Assembly: GCA_008973525.1 (NCBI GenBank)
Contig: WACJ01000501.1
Coordinates: forward strand, 124,001-188,000
Source of the DNA: Stenopsyche tienmushanensis
Lineage: Eukaryota; Arthropoda; Insecta; Trichoptera; Stenopsychidae
Length of the DNA: 64,000 nucleotides
Direction: 5' to 3'
Every line of letters starts with the position of its first letter. Positions within the stretch are counted from its first letter, which is position 1. This document shows positions 11,201 to 18,569 of this stretch, in pieces. Both the position numbers and the translations under genes were made by a program. Below the pieces are notes generated by a model. The model made no database searches. It saw nothing but the letters and a program-made list of their open reading frames with translations, and was not told where the DNA came from.

Positions 11201-14200
11201 TACCAGAGTGAACGCTGCCTCTCTCGTCTCCCAATCTCGAGTTGTTAATAGTGTCATACCCAGGCAAGGAAGTATAGCCTTAAACATATAAATAGATTTG
11301 AATTCCTATAAATAGAACATCGAATTTTGTAAAGTGGGGAAATATTACTGACCTTCGCCGTAACTAGATAGAGCTCTATTAACATCACTTTGCGATAGAT
11401 TATGACCACTGGTCATATATTTATTATATATTTCAAGATAAGCTTGTGGATTGGTAATTCTTAGTTTTTCATAATATTGATAAGTTTGATGTTGTTGATA
11501 CATTTGCTGAGAATACGGGTCCATGGAGTAGCCGTATCCTATGATTAAAACCAAGAAATATTATCGAATTGTTTTTAAAAAGGCATCAGTACGGATTTAA
11601 AAATAAAAATCATACTATCATAGTATTGGTCACCGTAGCCTCTTTCTCTGGGATCTCTTCGGTAACGATGAGAACGCGGATCTCTATCATCGTCTCTTTC
11701 ATCTCGCGATCTACGATCTCTGCGTTGTTCTTTTTCCATTCCAGCTTCATAAGCTTCGTCTTCGGCCGGATCTGGATCCCTAGAATCGGGTCTGGGCGGT
11801 CTGTACCTTGTATCTCGTAAATCACCTAAAAATACATCACGATATAATTGTAATAATACGATAAAAATTATATGCATTTGAAAAAAAATGTATGAACCTC
11901 TCTTTCTATCGTCTCTGCCTCTATCTTTTCGCAAATTTGAATAATGTCTATCTCTTTCTGAATTTCCATAGCGTCTACTTCGATCATCTTCTCTACTATC
12001 AAAGTCTCTATCTTTATCTCTCCTTCTGCTGCCAATTGTATCTCTTTCGCTTTCATAGTTATCGCGTCTATCACGATCGTCTCGCCTCCTTTTATCTCGA
12101 TCATCCTTAGCTGAACGATCATATGATCTTCTTCCGTCGTCGTCTCGCCTAGATCTATCGTCTGGCCTCGGAGGTTTACTGGACGAATATGAACCTTCTC
12201 TATAGCGTCTAAAAAGAGCGGATAAAAATATGTAATAACAATTCTAATATAAAATTTCAAAGTATTATATCGACCATTACCTTTTGTCTCTGTCTGAATA
12301 ATCAGTATCTTCGGTATCGTATCTGGAATCTTTGTTTCGTCTATATTTTCTGTCTTCGCTTACTCTTTCTCTATCCGTTCTGTGGTAATCAGCACCCCTC
12401 CAATCTTTATCCAAGCGCCTATCACTGCGTCTCTCACCGTACCTGCTGTCTCTTTCCCTGGATGATCTGAGTCGCGACGTTTCCTTTTCTTTACGAGCTG
12501 CATTGATTTTATACATTTTATCCCTTTCTGATTCGTCACCGGTTGTGTCGTCTCTGAATTTCCTATCCTTATCACTAGATATATGCTGAGAAGGAATCGA
12601 CGCCTTTGCATTGGCTAATCTATCAGATTCAGAATCTGCAGGATCGATGTTCCGCAAAACGGGTTCTTCTTGGGTATCCGCTCCATCCATATTTTGATCC
12701 CTTATCATGGAAAAATCTGTGGATGAAATGTTCGTTATGTCCTGCAGATTTTCTCCTTCCATATTTCTATCTCTTTCTCGGTCAGTTTCCAAAGAAGGAC
12801 TTTGGATTTGCCCTAATGAATTTTCTGCATTTCTATTGTCGACAGTTTGCTCAGTGGCTCCGACAATATTTCTCATTTGATTATTATCGACCTCCGAATA
12901 ATCGGAGCCGTCCATATTTTGCTCTCTGGGTTCAGAGAAGCTCAATTGCTCAAAGCCAGTCACAACCCTTTCTTCATTAGCACCACTAAAGTTTTGATTT
13001 TGGAATGTTTGATTAAAATTATTAATACTCGCCTCTCCGGGCACCATCCTATCGAAACCGACCGGTCGTCTATCGATTGAATTACGAGAGCCTTGATTGT
13101 AGTTGATTTCATCGTCGGTAGGTTGACCATCGACTTGTCGATAGACAGGAGTACGCGCCATGCAAGCGGAATTTGTCAAACTATCACTTTCCGTTGTCTG
13201 TCCATCGACTTGTCTATCTAAATAATCATCATTGGGTTGATTGTAAATATTTATTAAGCCAGTCGGCTGACCTGGTATCATTCTTGACAATCCAGGCGGA
13301 GGTTCGTCCATTCCGAAACTCGAAAGCTGTCCAAATTCCGATTCCGGTTGTCCCAAAACCATACGACGCAAACCAGGAGGGGGGTAATTGCCCGATAAAT
13401 TATTTTGATTATTTCTCGCAGCATCAGCAAAGTTTGTATTCTCATTGAATGCCGATTCAGAAAGATGACCAGTTTGTAAATATTCATTTCTGTCGTTATT
13501 AGGAGCAACTTCACAATTTTCAACTGCAGATTGAGGCGGATAATGAATGGGTGCGTAGTTAACCGGAGAGGGATTGTCAGGTCGTTCGGAATTATCAGGA
13601 GTTGTTTCTAGATTGGCATGCATGATTCTATTAGTTTGATTGTTTTGATCGTTATCTTGAGGAGGGGATAAGGATGGTTGTCTCGCATTGATGTCTTGGG
13701 AAAACGGTATATCTTGTATGAGCTGTTGATTGGTGGACGAAAACATTGTATTATTGGGGGATTGTTTCATTTGGGAGGTGGCGTTTTTGTGACCAACTTG
13801 GCCGACTCGTTTAAAAGGATTTGATCCCATGATATTTGCACCTTGATTGGATGCGGGCGGCGGTAATACGCCAGGGTTTTTAGGCGCAGGCCCGGGGGGG
13901 TTTACAGTCTTAGGCGGCGGCGGCGGAGAATCAACAACCGGGTGGACAGTTGATGCGCTTGGAGGAATTTCTGATATATCTAAAGAAAAATTGTTGGATT
14001 CTACATTGTGGACGTTACTCACGATACTTCTGTCTGATAAAACATTTTCTACGTTGCTTGAAATATTGATTTTTTTAATACTATTAATAAGTTCTTGATT
14101 CACAATCTCTCCCGGTAAATAATGACCTTGTGCCTGATTGTAAGCTTTATCCATGTGTTGTTGAGCATAGTTGAAATTCATATTATCATTGGGATTAACT

Positions 14201-15195
14201 CCGGGACTATTTTTTTCAAAACTTTTTAAAGGTTCTTCACTTCCGGTAGAGCTTTCCGTATGTGATAATATACCATCGCTGGATTCTTGTGATGGCTGCG
14301 ACTCGGTAGACCATTTGTGGGGGATATTTCCTAAGTGAGTTTTTCCCGAATTTGAAAAATTATCAGCCTTTTGATCCATGGACATGTTTTTATTTGAATC
14401 ATTCAAGCTAGGACTTATCATGGGATGATTATTTATTCCTATTTCTCTTTCCAAATTGGCATTTTTCACAAGTTGAACAGATTCCATGGGAGTTGAAGAG
14501 TCCTGTGAAACGACTGGTAAAGTGGCAACGTTTGAGTTGGATTCTCTTCTGACATTTAATACCTTACTAGTGTCGTTGTGAAACAGGGGATTATGAGACG
14601 GCATTTTTGATGCGTCGGACAAATTAAAATTTTGTTGATTTTGATTTAAAGAGATATTCTCATTTAAAGGAAAATTCCAACTATCTGCTGTGTTAGTAAA
14701 ACTTTCACCTAACACGTTAGCATTCGAGTTTTTGTTTACATTGCTGTTTGATTTTGCAGCGGCTTGCATGTCAGTTGTGGAACTATCGTCCCAACCCCAA
14801 CCCCATGAATCGGCTTCATTAGCTTCTTTGTCTCCTATGTTTTGACTTAGAGGATTGGGAGGATTCAAAGCTTGAACTGGTTGTGCCGGGGGAGTATTGT
14901 AATGCTGTCCTTGTTGATTGTACGCATCATAAGTTTGCGGTTGAATATACGCATTGGAATTGGGATTAGTATATTGTTGATTGTATTGGTAATATTCATT
15001 ATACGGTTGCTGCTGTTGTTGGCCTTGAGGAAAATTTTGGCCATAACTATTTTGTTGTTGGTGTTGCCAATACGCTGACTGCTGAGGCGGAGGATGCGTA
15101 GTATTTAGGTTTCCGTAAGGCGAATAACCAGGCTGCACAGGCATAGCATTGTTTTGATTTTGGCCCCATTGCTGCTGCAGATTTGATATAGGTGG
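960..15195 (-). CDS. Sec16: Sec16, ER exit-site / COPII scaffold protein (18 exons, 5' end not found)
   Basis: Sec16 marks ER exit sites and scaffolds COPII assembly by binding Sec13, Sec23 and other coat components. The exons, in order, are 15195-12281, 12208-11898, 11825-11616, 11538-11353, 11278-11167, 9086-8949, 8050-7951, 7879-7726, 7648-7419, 7338-7152, 7073-6831, 6757-6588, 6232-6127, 6039-5786, 5710-5559, 5478-5322, 3494-3003 and 2246-960. All introns are GT-AG and all phases agree, giving 7,404 nt or 2,467 residues plus TAA. Residues 1-870 are Gln/Asn/Ser/Pro-rich with a WGWGW motif near 131-135. Residues about 880-1145 are Arg/Asp-rich. The central conserved domain starts near 1290, and the helical ACE1/Sec16_C domain spans about 1580-1780 (motifs [52 protein letters not shown]). 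The rest is disordered. The first exon lacks an upstream start, so a short 5' coding exon lies beyond 15.2 kb. The familiar C-terminal RPKNQM-LPDD-type motif was not found. Identity is very sure; the last exon is less so. Confidence 0.95.
2249..3000 (-). other. Sec16 intron Q/R
   Basis: This 756-bp AT-rich intron lies between exons Q and R. I looked on the minus strand for an extra exon encoding the classical Sec16 C-terminal motif and saw none. No repeat was recognised. Confidence 0.6.
3003..3494 (-). CDS. Sec16: Sec16 exon Q: Gln/Tyr/Asn-rich tail
   Basis: The acceptor is CATTTCAG|ACT and the donor ATGAG|GTAAGT, a perfect donor. It encodes 164 residues of Gln/Asn/Tyr/Ser-rich low complexity (for example [13 protein letters not shown]). 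It follows the helical domain as expected for an insect Sec16 tail. Confidence 0.88.
3497..5319 (-). other. Sec16 intron P/Q containing a mariner relic
   Basis: The intron is about 1.8 kb. Its middle part (4084-4700) holds a mariner relic. The flanks, 3497-4080 and 4800-5319, are AT-rich with nothing recognised. Confidence 0.6.
4084..4700 (+). mobile_element. Mariner transposase relic inside a Sec16 intron
   Basis: On the plus strand, antisense to Sec16, frames around 4330-4620 give [20 protein letters not shown], then [13 protein letters not shown], then a shifted frame with [17 protein letters not shown] and YCSQLDR. These match the mariner DEKW-YDN catalytic block, the PKPGLHPKK block and the YF-LL-N---YC-QL block in order. 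Frameshifts and stops make it inactive. No terminal repeats were found. Confidence 0.75.
5322..5478 (-). CDS. Sec16: Sec16 exon P
   Basis: The acceptor is CATTTTTAG|ATT and the donor GAAT|GTAATT. It encodes LKHYDPEE, an acidic linker, and [15 protein letters not shown], closing the structured part of Sec16. Confidence 0.9.
5559..5710 (-). CDS. Sec16: Sec16 exon O
   Basis: The acceptor is TATTTGTAG|GTT and the donor ACAG|GTATTT. It encodes helical sequence [20 protein letters not shown] followed by YMEKIAQVV, conserved at the end of the helical region. Confidence 0.93.
5786..6039 (-). CDS. Sec16: Sec16 exon N: ACE1 domain end
   Basis: The acceptor is ATGTTTAG|GTG and the donor TCAA|GTACGT. 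It encodes [28 protein letters not shown] and the helix around [10 protein letters not shown], all conserved in Sec16 proteins. Confidence 0.95.
6127..6232 (-). CDS. Sec16: Sec16 exon M: ACE1 domain
   Basis: The acceptor is TTTCCGCAG|TGT and the donor TTAG|GTAATT. It encodes [20 protein letters not shown] and ends ITILG. It joins exon L directly across a 355-bp intron that carries an LTR-retroelement end. Confidence 0.95.
6300..6510 (+). mobile_element. LTR-retroelement end with tRNA-Leu-type primer-binding site (Sec16 intron)
   Basis: Bases 6377-6394 read TGGTGTCAGAAGTGGGAT, the complement of a tRNA 3' end of tRNA-Leu type (ATCCCACTTCTGACA plus CCA). The preceding 'TTACA' ends in CA, as an LTR should. 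The same 18-mer occurs inverted at 33736-33753 and 55061-55078. No gag or pol is visible, so only the junction survives. Confidence 0.6.
6588..6757 (-). CDS. Sec16: Sec16 exon L: ACE1 domain core
   Basis: The acceptor is TGTATTTCAG|AAT and the donor AACG|GTAATA. It encodes [20 protein letters not shown], then [19 protein letters not shown]. This is the most recognisable family signature in the window. Confidence 0.95.
6831..7073 (-). CDS. Sec16: Sec16 exon K: linker into ACE1 domain
   Basis: The acceptor is TAAATAG|TAA and the donor CTGG|GTATGA. It encodes a polar, Lys-rich linker and then [15 protein letters not shown], the first helix of the alpha-helical ACE1/Sec16_C domain that pairs with Sec13. 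Confidence 0.92.
7152..7338 (-). CDS. Sec16: Sec16 exon [11 protein letters not shown] helix and Ser-rich linker
   Basis: The acceptor is TATTTTTAG|ATG. The donor is ATAG|GTTTCG, a weak context fixed by phase. It encodes [18 protein letters not shown] and then a Ser/Arg/Asp-rich linker with a possible phosphorylated RRDSASS patch. The leading Met is internal to the protein. Confidence 0.88.
7419..7648 (-). CDS. Sec16: Sec16 exon I: central conserved domain
   Basis: The acceptor is CATTTTTAG|GAA and the donor CGGG|GTACGA. It contains [11 protein letters not shown] and the helix [16 protein letters not shown], the conserved end of the domain before the flexible linker. Confidence 0.92.
7726..7879 (-). 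CDS. Sec16: Sec16 exon H: central conserved domain
   Basis: The acceptor is TTTTTTAG|GGT and the donor AAAAG|GTTAGT. It encodes [13 protein letters not shown], a hydrophobic '[13 protein letters not shown]' strand and the YPGPLIKG motif, all typical of the family. Confidence 0.92.
7951..8050 (-). CDS. Sec16: Sec16 exon G: start of central conserved domain
   Basis: The acceptor is ATTTCAG|AGA and the donor CAAG|GTATTT. It encodes [15 protein letters not shown] followed by [12 protein letters not shown]. This is the beginning of the Sec16 central conserved domain, which targets the protein to ER exit sites. Confidence 0.9.
8053..8946 (-). other. Sec16 intron F/G
   Basis: This AT-rich intron is about 0.9 kb. 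Short open frames here look random in composition, and no transposon motif was recognised. Confidence 0.5.
8949..9086 (-). CDS. Sec16: Sec16 exon F
   Basis: The acceptor is CATATTTAG|GAT and the donor AGTAG|GTGGGT. It encodes [18 protein letters not shown] and a linker ending DYSGS-R. The 46-codon exon sits between two long introns. Its phases fit only this donor, since the nearby alternative GTAGGT would break the frame. Confidence 0.87.
9314..9904 (+). mobile_element. Mariner relic with terminal inverted repeats (Sec16 intron)
   Basis: The left end has TACAAGGGGTACCGGAAAAT and the right end, inverted, has TAAGGGGTACCGAAAATAAA. Near 9711-9850 a plus-strand frame gives [19 protein letters not shown], matching the mariner block with the third catalytic Asp (S-D-HLF-SMQ-FL-G). 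The block carries a stop. The remaining interior, including GC-richer sequence at 9340-9700, is not recognised and may be a further insertion. Confidence 0.72.
9995..10385 (-). mobile_element. Internally deleted mariner, family A, copy 1 (Sec16 intron)
   Basis: The ends are inverted repeats: TACGAGGGTCATCCAGAAAG at left and, inverted, TACGAGGGATAGATCATCTA then GAAAGTA at right. The minus strand encodes [12 protein letters not shown], the block around the second catalytic Asp, joined directly to a C-terminal [16 protein letters not shown] segment, so the middle is deleted. The copy at 37235-37640 has a related but longer structure. Confidence 0.8.
10386..11164 (-). other. Remainder of Sec16 intron E/F
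   Basis: This is AT-rich sequence with a short (AT)n run near 11005-11030. No coding exon with correct phase was seen. Confidence 0.5.
11167..11278 (-). CDS. Sec16: Sec16 exon E
   Basis: The acceptor is ATGTTTAAG|GCT and the donor ATAG|GTAATT. It encodes a polar linker running from [12 protein letters not shown] to [10 protein letters not shown]. It enters in phase 1 and leaves in phase 2, matching both neighbours. Confidence 0.88.
11353..11538 (-). CDS. Sec16: Sec16 exon [18 protein letters not shown] motif
   Basis: The acceptor is AATCATAG|GAT and the donor GAAG|GTCAGT. It encodes a conserved stretch just ahead of the central domain, with [20 protein letters not shown] followed by a Ser-rich linker. 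The aromatic and NPQAY pattern is typical of animal Sec16 in this position. Confidence 0.9.
11616..11825 (-). CDS. Sec16: Sec16 exon C: Arg/Asp-rich, ends GYGDQYYD
   Basis: The acceptor is TTTTTAG|GTG and the donor GATA|GTATGA. The exon continues the mixed-charge region ([13 protein letters not shown], then [18 protein letters not shown]) and splices in phase 1 to the following GYGYSMDP sequence. Confidence 0.88.
11898..12208 (-). CDS. Sec16: Sec16 exon B: Arg/Asp-rich
   Basis: The acceptor is TTTTTAG|ACG and the donor AGAG|GTTCAT, a non-canonical +3 context. One base completes the previous AG- codon, 103 codons follow, then one base. Nearly every residue is Arg, Asp, Ser or Lys, with DRD, RRDD and RDRR runs. 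This mixed-charge segment joins the low-complexity N-terminus to the conserved core. Confidence 0.88.
12281..15195 (-). CDS. Sec16: Sec16 exon A: long low-complexity N-terminal exon
   Basis: This 2,915-nt exon starts in phase 0 after a TTTTACAG acceptor (AG at 15197-15196) and ends at AAAG|GTAATG. It encodes residues 1-971 of the traced protein. The first in-frame Met is at 15144, but the frame stays open back to the acceptor, so an upstream start exon is likely. Visible motifs are poly-Gln/Tyr/Asn runs, WGWGW near residues 131-135, a Pro-rich run near 13840-13930, and PPGL-RM-(V/I)-GQP repeats near residues 600-640. The exon ends in Arg/Asp-rich sequence. Such disordered N-termini are usual for Sec16. 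Confidence 0.9.
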
Positions 15196-15197
15196 CT

Positions 15198-15660
15198 GTA
15201 AAAGATTTCAAACAAGTTGCAAATAACTAAATGGTAAAATGTTAGCATACCGGTATAGATACTGTATAGATAAGCATTATCAGCCTTATTTAAAGGAACA
15301 CAAATTAATATATTTTTTAAAATGTCAACCAACGTTATGCAAATATTAACTGCTTATAATGAGCAATTTAGCCGAGCTTAAATAACCTAGCGACTGAGCT
15401 ATTGTGTTTTATAAGAATTGCTGATTATGTTATTTTATGCATGTCAGCATTTAGAACTTCTTAATATGTGTAAATTTAACACGGCATTTTAAAATAATTT
15501 TGCATATGTGCACAAAGGATCATTTTAATATATATAGACTGCTTTGCAAAAATTGGTTGATTTAGTATATAAAGTAAATTGAGTTTTAAAGCGAAAAAAT
15601 AGCATTAAAATTTTAGCAAAACCTTACAATGTAATCTTAGGGAATTTCTGGAGGGGAAAA
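15198..15660 (-). other. Sequence upstream of Sec16 exon A
   Basis: This is probably intron leading to the missing 5' exon of Sec16. It is AT-rich, and I could not place an upstream start exon or promoter here. Confidence 0.5.
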
Positions 15661-15673
15661 AATAAGTAGTTAT

Positions 15674-17147
15674 ATGTGGAAACGTATGGACGAAGTATTT
15701 AAGGAAGAATACCTTAGAAGGCCGATAGGAGAAATGGCTGAAAGTAACGTGGATCGAAACGAATTATATTCCTATTCCCCGAAGATAATAAACGGTATCA
15801 GCGACATTGAAGGTGAAGATATTCCAGATGTGGGTACTCAAAATGATATGGGTTGCCGTGAACAAGGTAGAGAACTATTCGGAGATTTCAAACAAGCACA
15901 CGATGGAATCAAATGATTCACGCAACCACCAGCAATATAATGCTTATTAAGAGTTCACAGCATTCTTTGAAAGGTTGACGGAAGTTTTAAACGAGGTATG
16001 CCCACGAATCGAATTCGAATTTAGACACCGCATATACACCAACAGAAGCAATAACTGAGGACGAGCAGCTTTTTCCATTCAAGGAAAAGACAAAAGCTTA
16101 CCCAATGTACCTTTAAAGTCTGCCAAATATGACATAAAGGTATGGTGGATCTGTGATTCAAGGCATGGATATGGATAAGAGACCAGAGAGCAGTTGACTG
16201 CTTAGAGAGTCACTGCTAAGAATTAACTGATAAGTATAAAGGAAGTGGGAAGACGGTTATTGTTGACGATTGTTTCACAACTTTCAAACGGGTGGAAAAA
16301 CATCAGCAGGCTGCTTTTTCCAGAGGAGCTTTGTAGCATAGGGTACCACGACCAAGGAGCAGCTAAACAGCAGCATCAGCATTTCTCATTTTATGACAAA
16401 CCACCCATTCATCAACTTTCTGAAATTTTATAACAGACTTGCCAAGGGACGCTCAGCTGATAAGGCAGGTGAAGGTAGTCACAGCATTATACAATAGTCT
16501 GTGTTGTTGTGAAACATCTCGTGTGTTTATACATTAATTCAATTTGCATTTATTTAAAAAAAATACTAGTATTAGTCTGCCGTGATAAAAGAATGCGTCA
16601 CAATGTTGAGTATAAAGTTTGAATTAGCCTTACAAACTGTGAGAAGACCGAGGAGATCAAGACAAGACATAGCTGCATCTAACAAAAACAATCCAACTAC
16701 TAAACCAACAGTAATTCATAATTACTTCAAAAATATGGGCAAGGTGGATACCACTGATAAATTCCGCATGAGGTGAAGAAAATTGTCTTTCTGGGGATTT
16801 GAAACTAGTATCCTAAATTTCTACGCTATTATATAATACAAGGAATGCCAAAAACAGAAAATAGAAAGCCTATGACACAAAAAAATCCTATTGAAGCAAC
16901 TAATCGGAAAATTTTGAACATCTGAAAAATGGAAACCCGGAAGATTATCATCGACAGATAGAGAACGATGTTTGAATGGGACTTAACATTTTATATATAG
17001 TAACCGAATGAATGCTAGGTAGGATTGTATGGTATGGTCAAATTGAATAAATCATAGAGGAAGACGAGAAACCACTTTCTTTTGCGAAACATGCGAGAGA
17101 AAACCTGGCCTACATCTAGGCGACTGTTTTAAAAAGTACCACATATA
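15674..17147 (+). mobile_element. Degenerate piggyBac-type transposase
   Basis: Plus-strand frames, broken by stops and shifts, carry piggyBac blocks in order. TEDEQLFPFKEKTKAYPMYL then SAKYDIKVWWICDS lie near 16050-16160 (first Asp region). GSGKTVIVDDCFTTF lies near 16230-16285 (second Asp region). IHNYFKNMGKVDTTDKFRMR lies near 16715-16775 (third Asp region). The C-terminal zinc-finger-like FCETCERKPGLHLGDCFKKYH lies near 17080-17145. It is clearly inactive, and no terminal repeats or TTAA sites were assigned. It lies in sense opposite to Sec16. Confidence 0.8.
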
Positions 17148-17149
17148 AA

Positions 17150-18060
17150 AATTGAAAGTAAAACAACGATCATTTGTATCAATATATGCATACAAAAGTG
17201 TCCTAATATGGAAAACAGTTTAAATAAGGATTTTAAATAAGTTTTAATTTAAAAAAATAGAGTTCAGGGTCTAATAATTGAATCTAAGCTTAAGGAAGCT
17301 TTATCAAGCCATCATATGATTTTGTTTATGTAGATTATCATGACACTTCAATTGTGCACGAGGCAGATTTGTTTTAAAGATTAGCAATAAATTTAAATCA
17401 ATTGTCAATCAAGACGAGGCAAATTTATAGACAAATAAATATTTATATTTATCAATAAAAATATGTAAGAATTTCGTTTTACGACATCATTGAAAGATTT
17501 TCTCGTATTTGAACATAGATTTTAATCTAATTATTTTTTTGTAATCCATTCCAAATTTGTATGATATTTTAAATTACAATATTGAGTATTTATTGTTCAA
17601 ACCAAGTGGAAATATGTAAGAATTTGCAATATCAAAAATAAATAGCATATATTTAAATACGCTGAGAATGCTGTGAGAATGAAAGAAACAGCATTTAGCT
17701 TAAAAATTGTCATTTGACTCGACATTTAATATCGGATTGTTCGCAAATGAACTCATTTAAATTTAGACGTAAACATGTAAATTTCTCAAAAGTAAACAAA
17801 GCATGGTAAACATGCAGATGATAAATAAATCTCTAAATACGCACACTGATGTGATTAAAGTCGACAATAAAAAAACCTTGCTGTTTATTACCGATGTGGA
17901 ATCAAATAGCTGTATGGATTGTATTTAAATTTTTGACATTTAATATAGATATATGTATATATTGGGGTTCATGTATATGGAATTATTAAGAACGCTGTCG
18001 ATTTGATGATCTAAAATAATTGAGGATTTATGAGAATTATTGATTTGAATGTGCTCAGAT
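17150..18060. other. AT-rich sequence, nothing recognised
   Basis: No open frame of coding character, RNA gene or repeat was identified in this stretch. Confidence 0.5.
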
Positions 18061-18079
18061 AAAATATGTATGATGTGGA

Positions 18080-18512
18080 TTGGATGTGAAAAATTTAGGG
18101 AGTGGGAATGAACATAACCTCACCTGGGGGGCTGGAGCCGGGGCAGGGGCTGCGGCCGATGGGGGCGCCGGGGAGGCGCGGGGCCTCTTCATCCAGGACA
18201 TAGTGGCGGATTACGTAACGGCCATCGAGCGGAAGCCCTCGCCTTCACATATGTCCGCAAGGAACGATCTGTCACTGCGATCGACAACAACCAGCTGCCG
18301 AGTGCCAACTTTCTCTCGGTCCGAGTCCAGACGGCGATCAGCGGGAGCGACCGGGAGACGCAGGACGACGATAGAGTGCACGCTTTGATAAGAGACGATA
18401 CGTCCACTGAATTTGATATAAGTAATACGTGCGGCTCGGGATCGATCGTAGGTGCCCCGTTGGAACTTTCAGCGACAGTTCGTCTACCTGCCGCGGCGCC
18501 ACTGTGCACATG
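18080..18512 (+). CDS. Unidentified GC-rich coding-like island, possible broken exon
   Basis: This is the most GC- and CpG-rich block in the window. One plus frame (18080-18388) begins MDVKNLGSG, runs through a Gly/Ala run and continues GLFIQDIVADYVTAIERKPS. A second frame is open from about 18240 to TGA at 18510-18512 and contains RSVTAIDNNQLPSANFLSV, then DDDRVHALIRDDTSTEFDIS. The second frame has the more protein-like composition. Together they suggest an exon whose frame switches once, or a pseudogene. I do not recognise the protein. An overlapping minus-strand frame (18566-18189) exists but looks less likely. Confidence 0.3.
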
Positions 18513-18569
18513 ATAAAAACGAACTCTGCTGTGCCGGTTTATGACATTAGCGAAAAGTGTTGTCACATC

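Noticed and set aside
11575..11934. Single open frame spanning two Sec16 exons and their intron
   Set aside because: It reads through an intron with good donor and acceptor sites; the spliced frame is the supported one.
12606..15078. Several plus-strand frames within 12.6-15.1 kb
   Set aside because: They are antisense shadows of the long Sec16 exon, whose minus frame is open for 971 codons.
18189..18566. 125-codon minus-strand frame over the GC-rich island
   Set aside because: Its composition is less protein-like than the plus-strand frames, and it matches no Sec16 5' exon.
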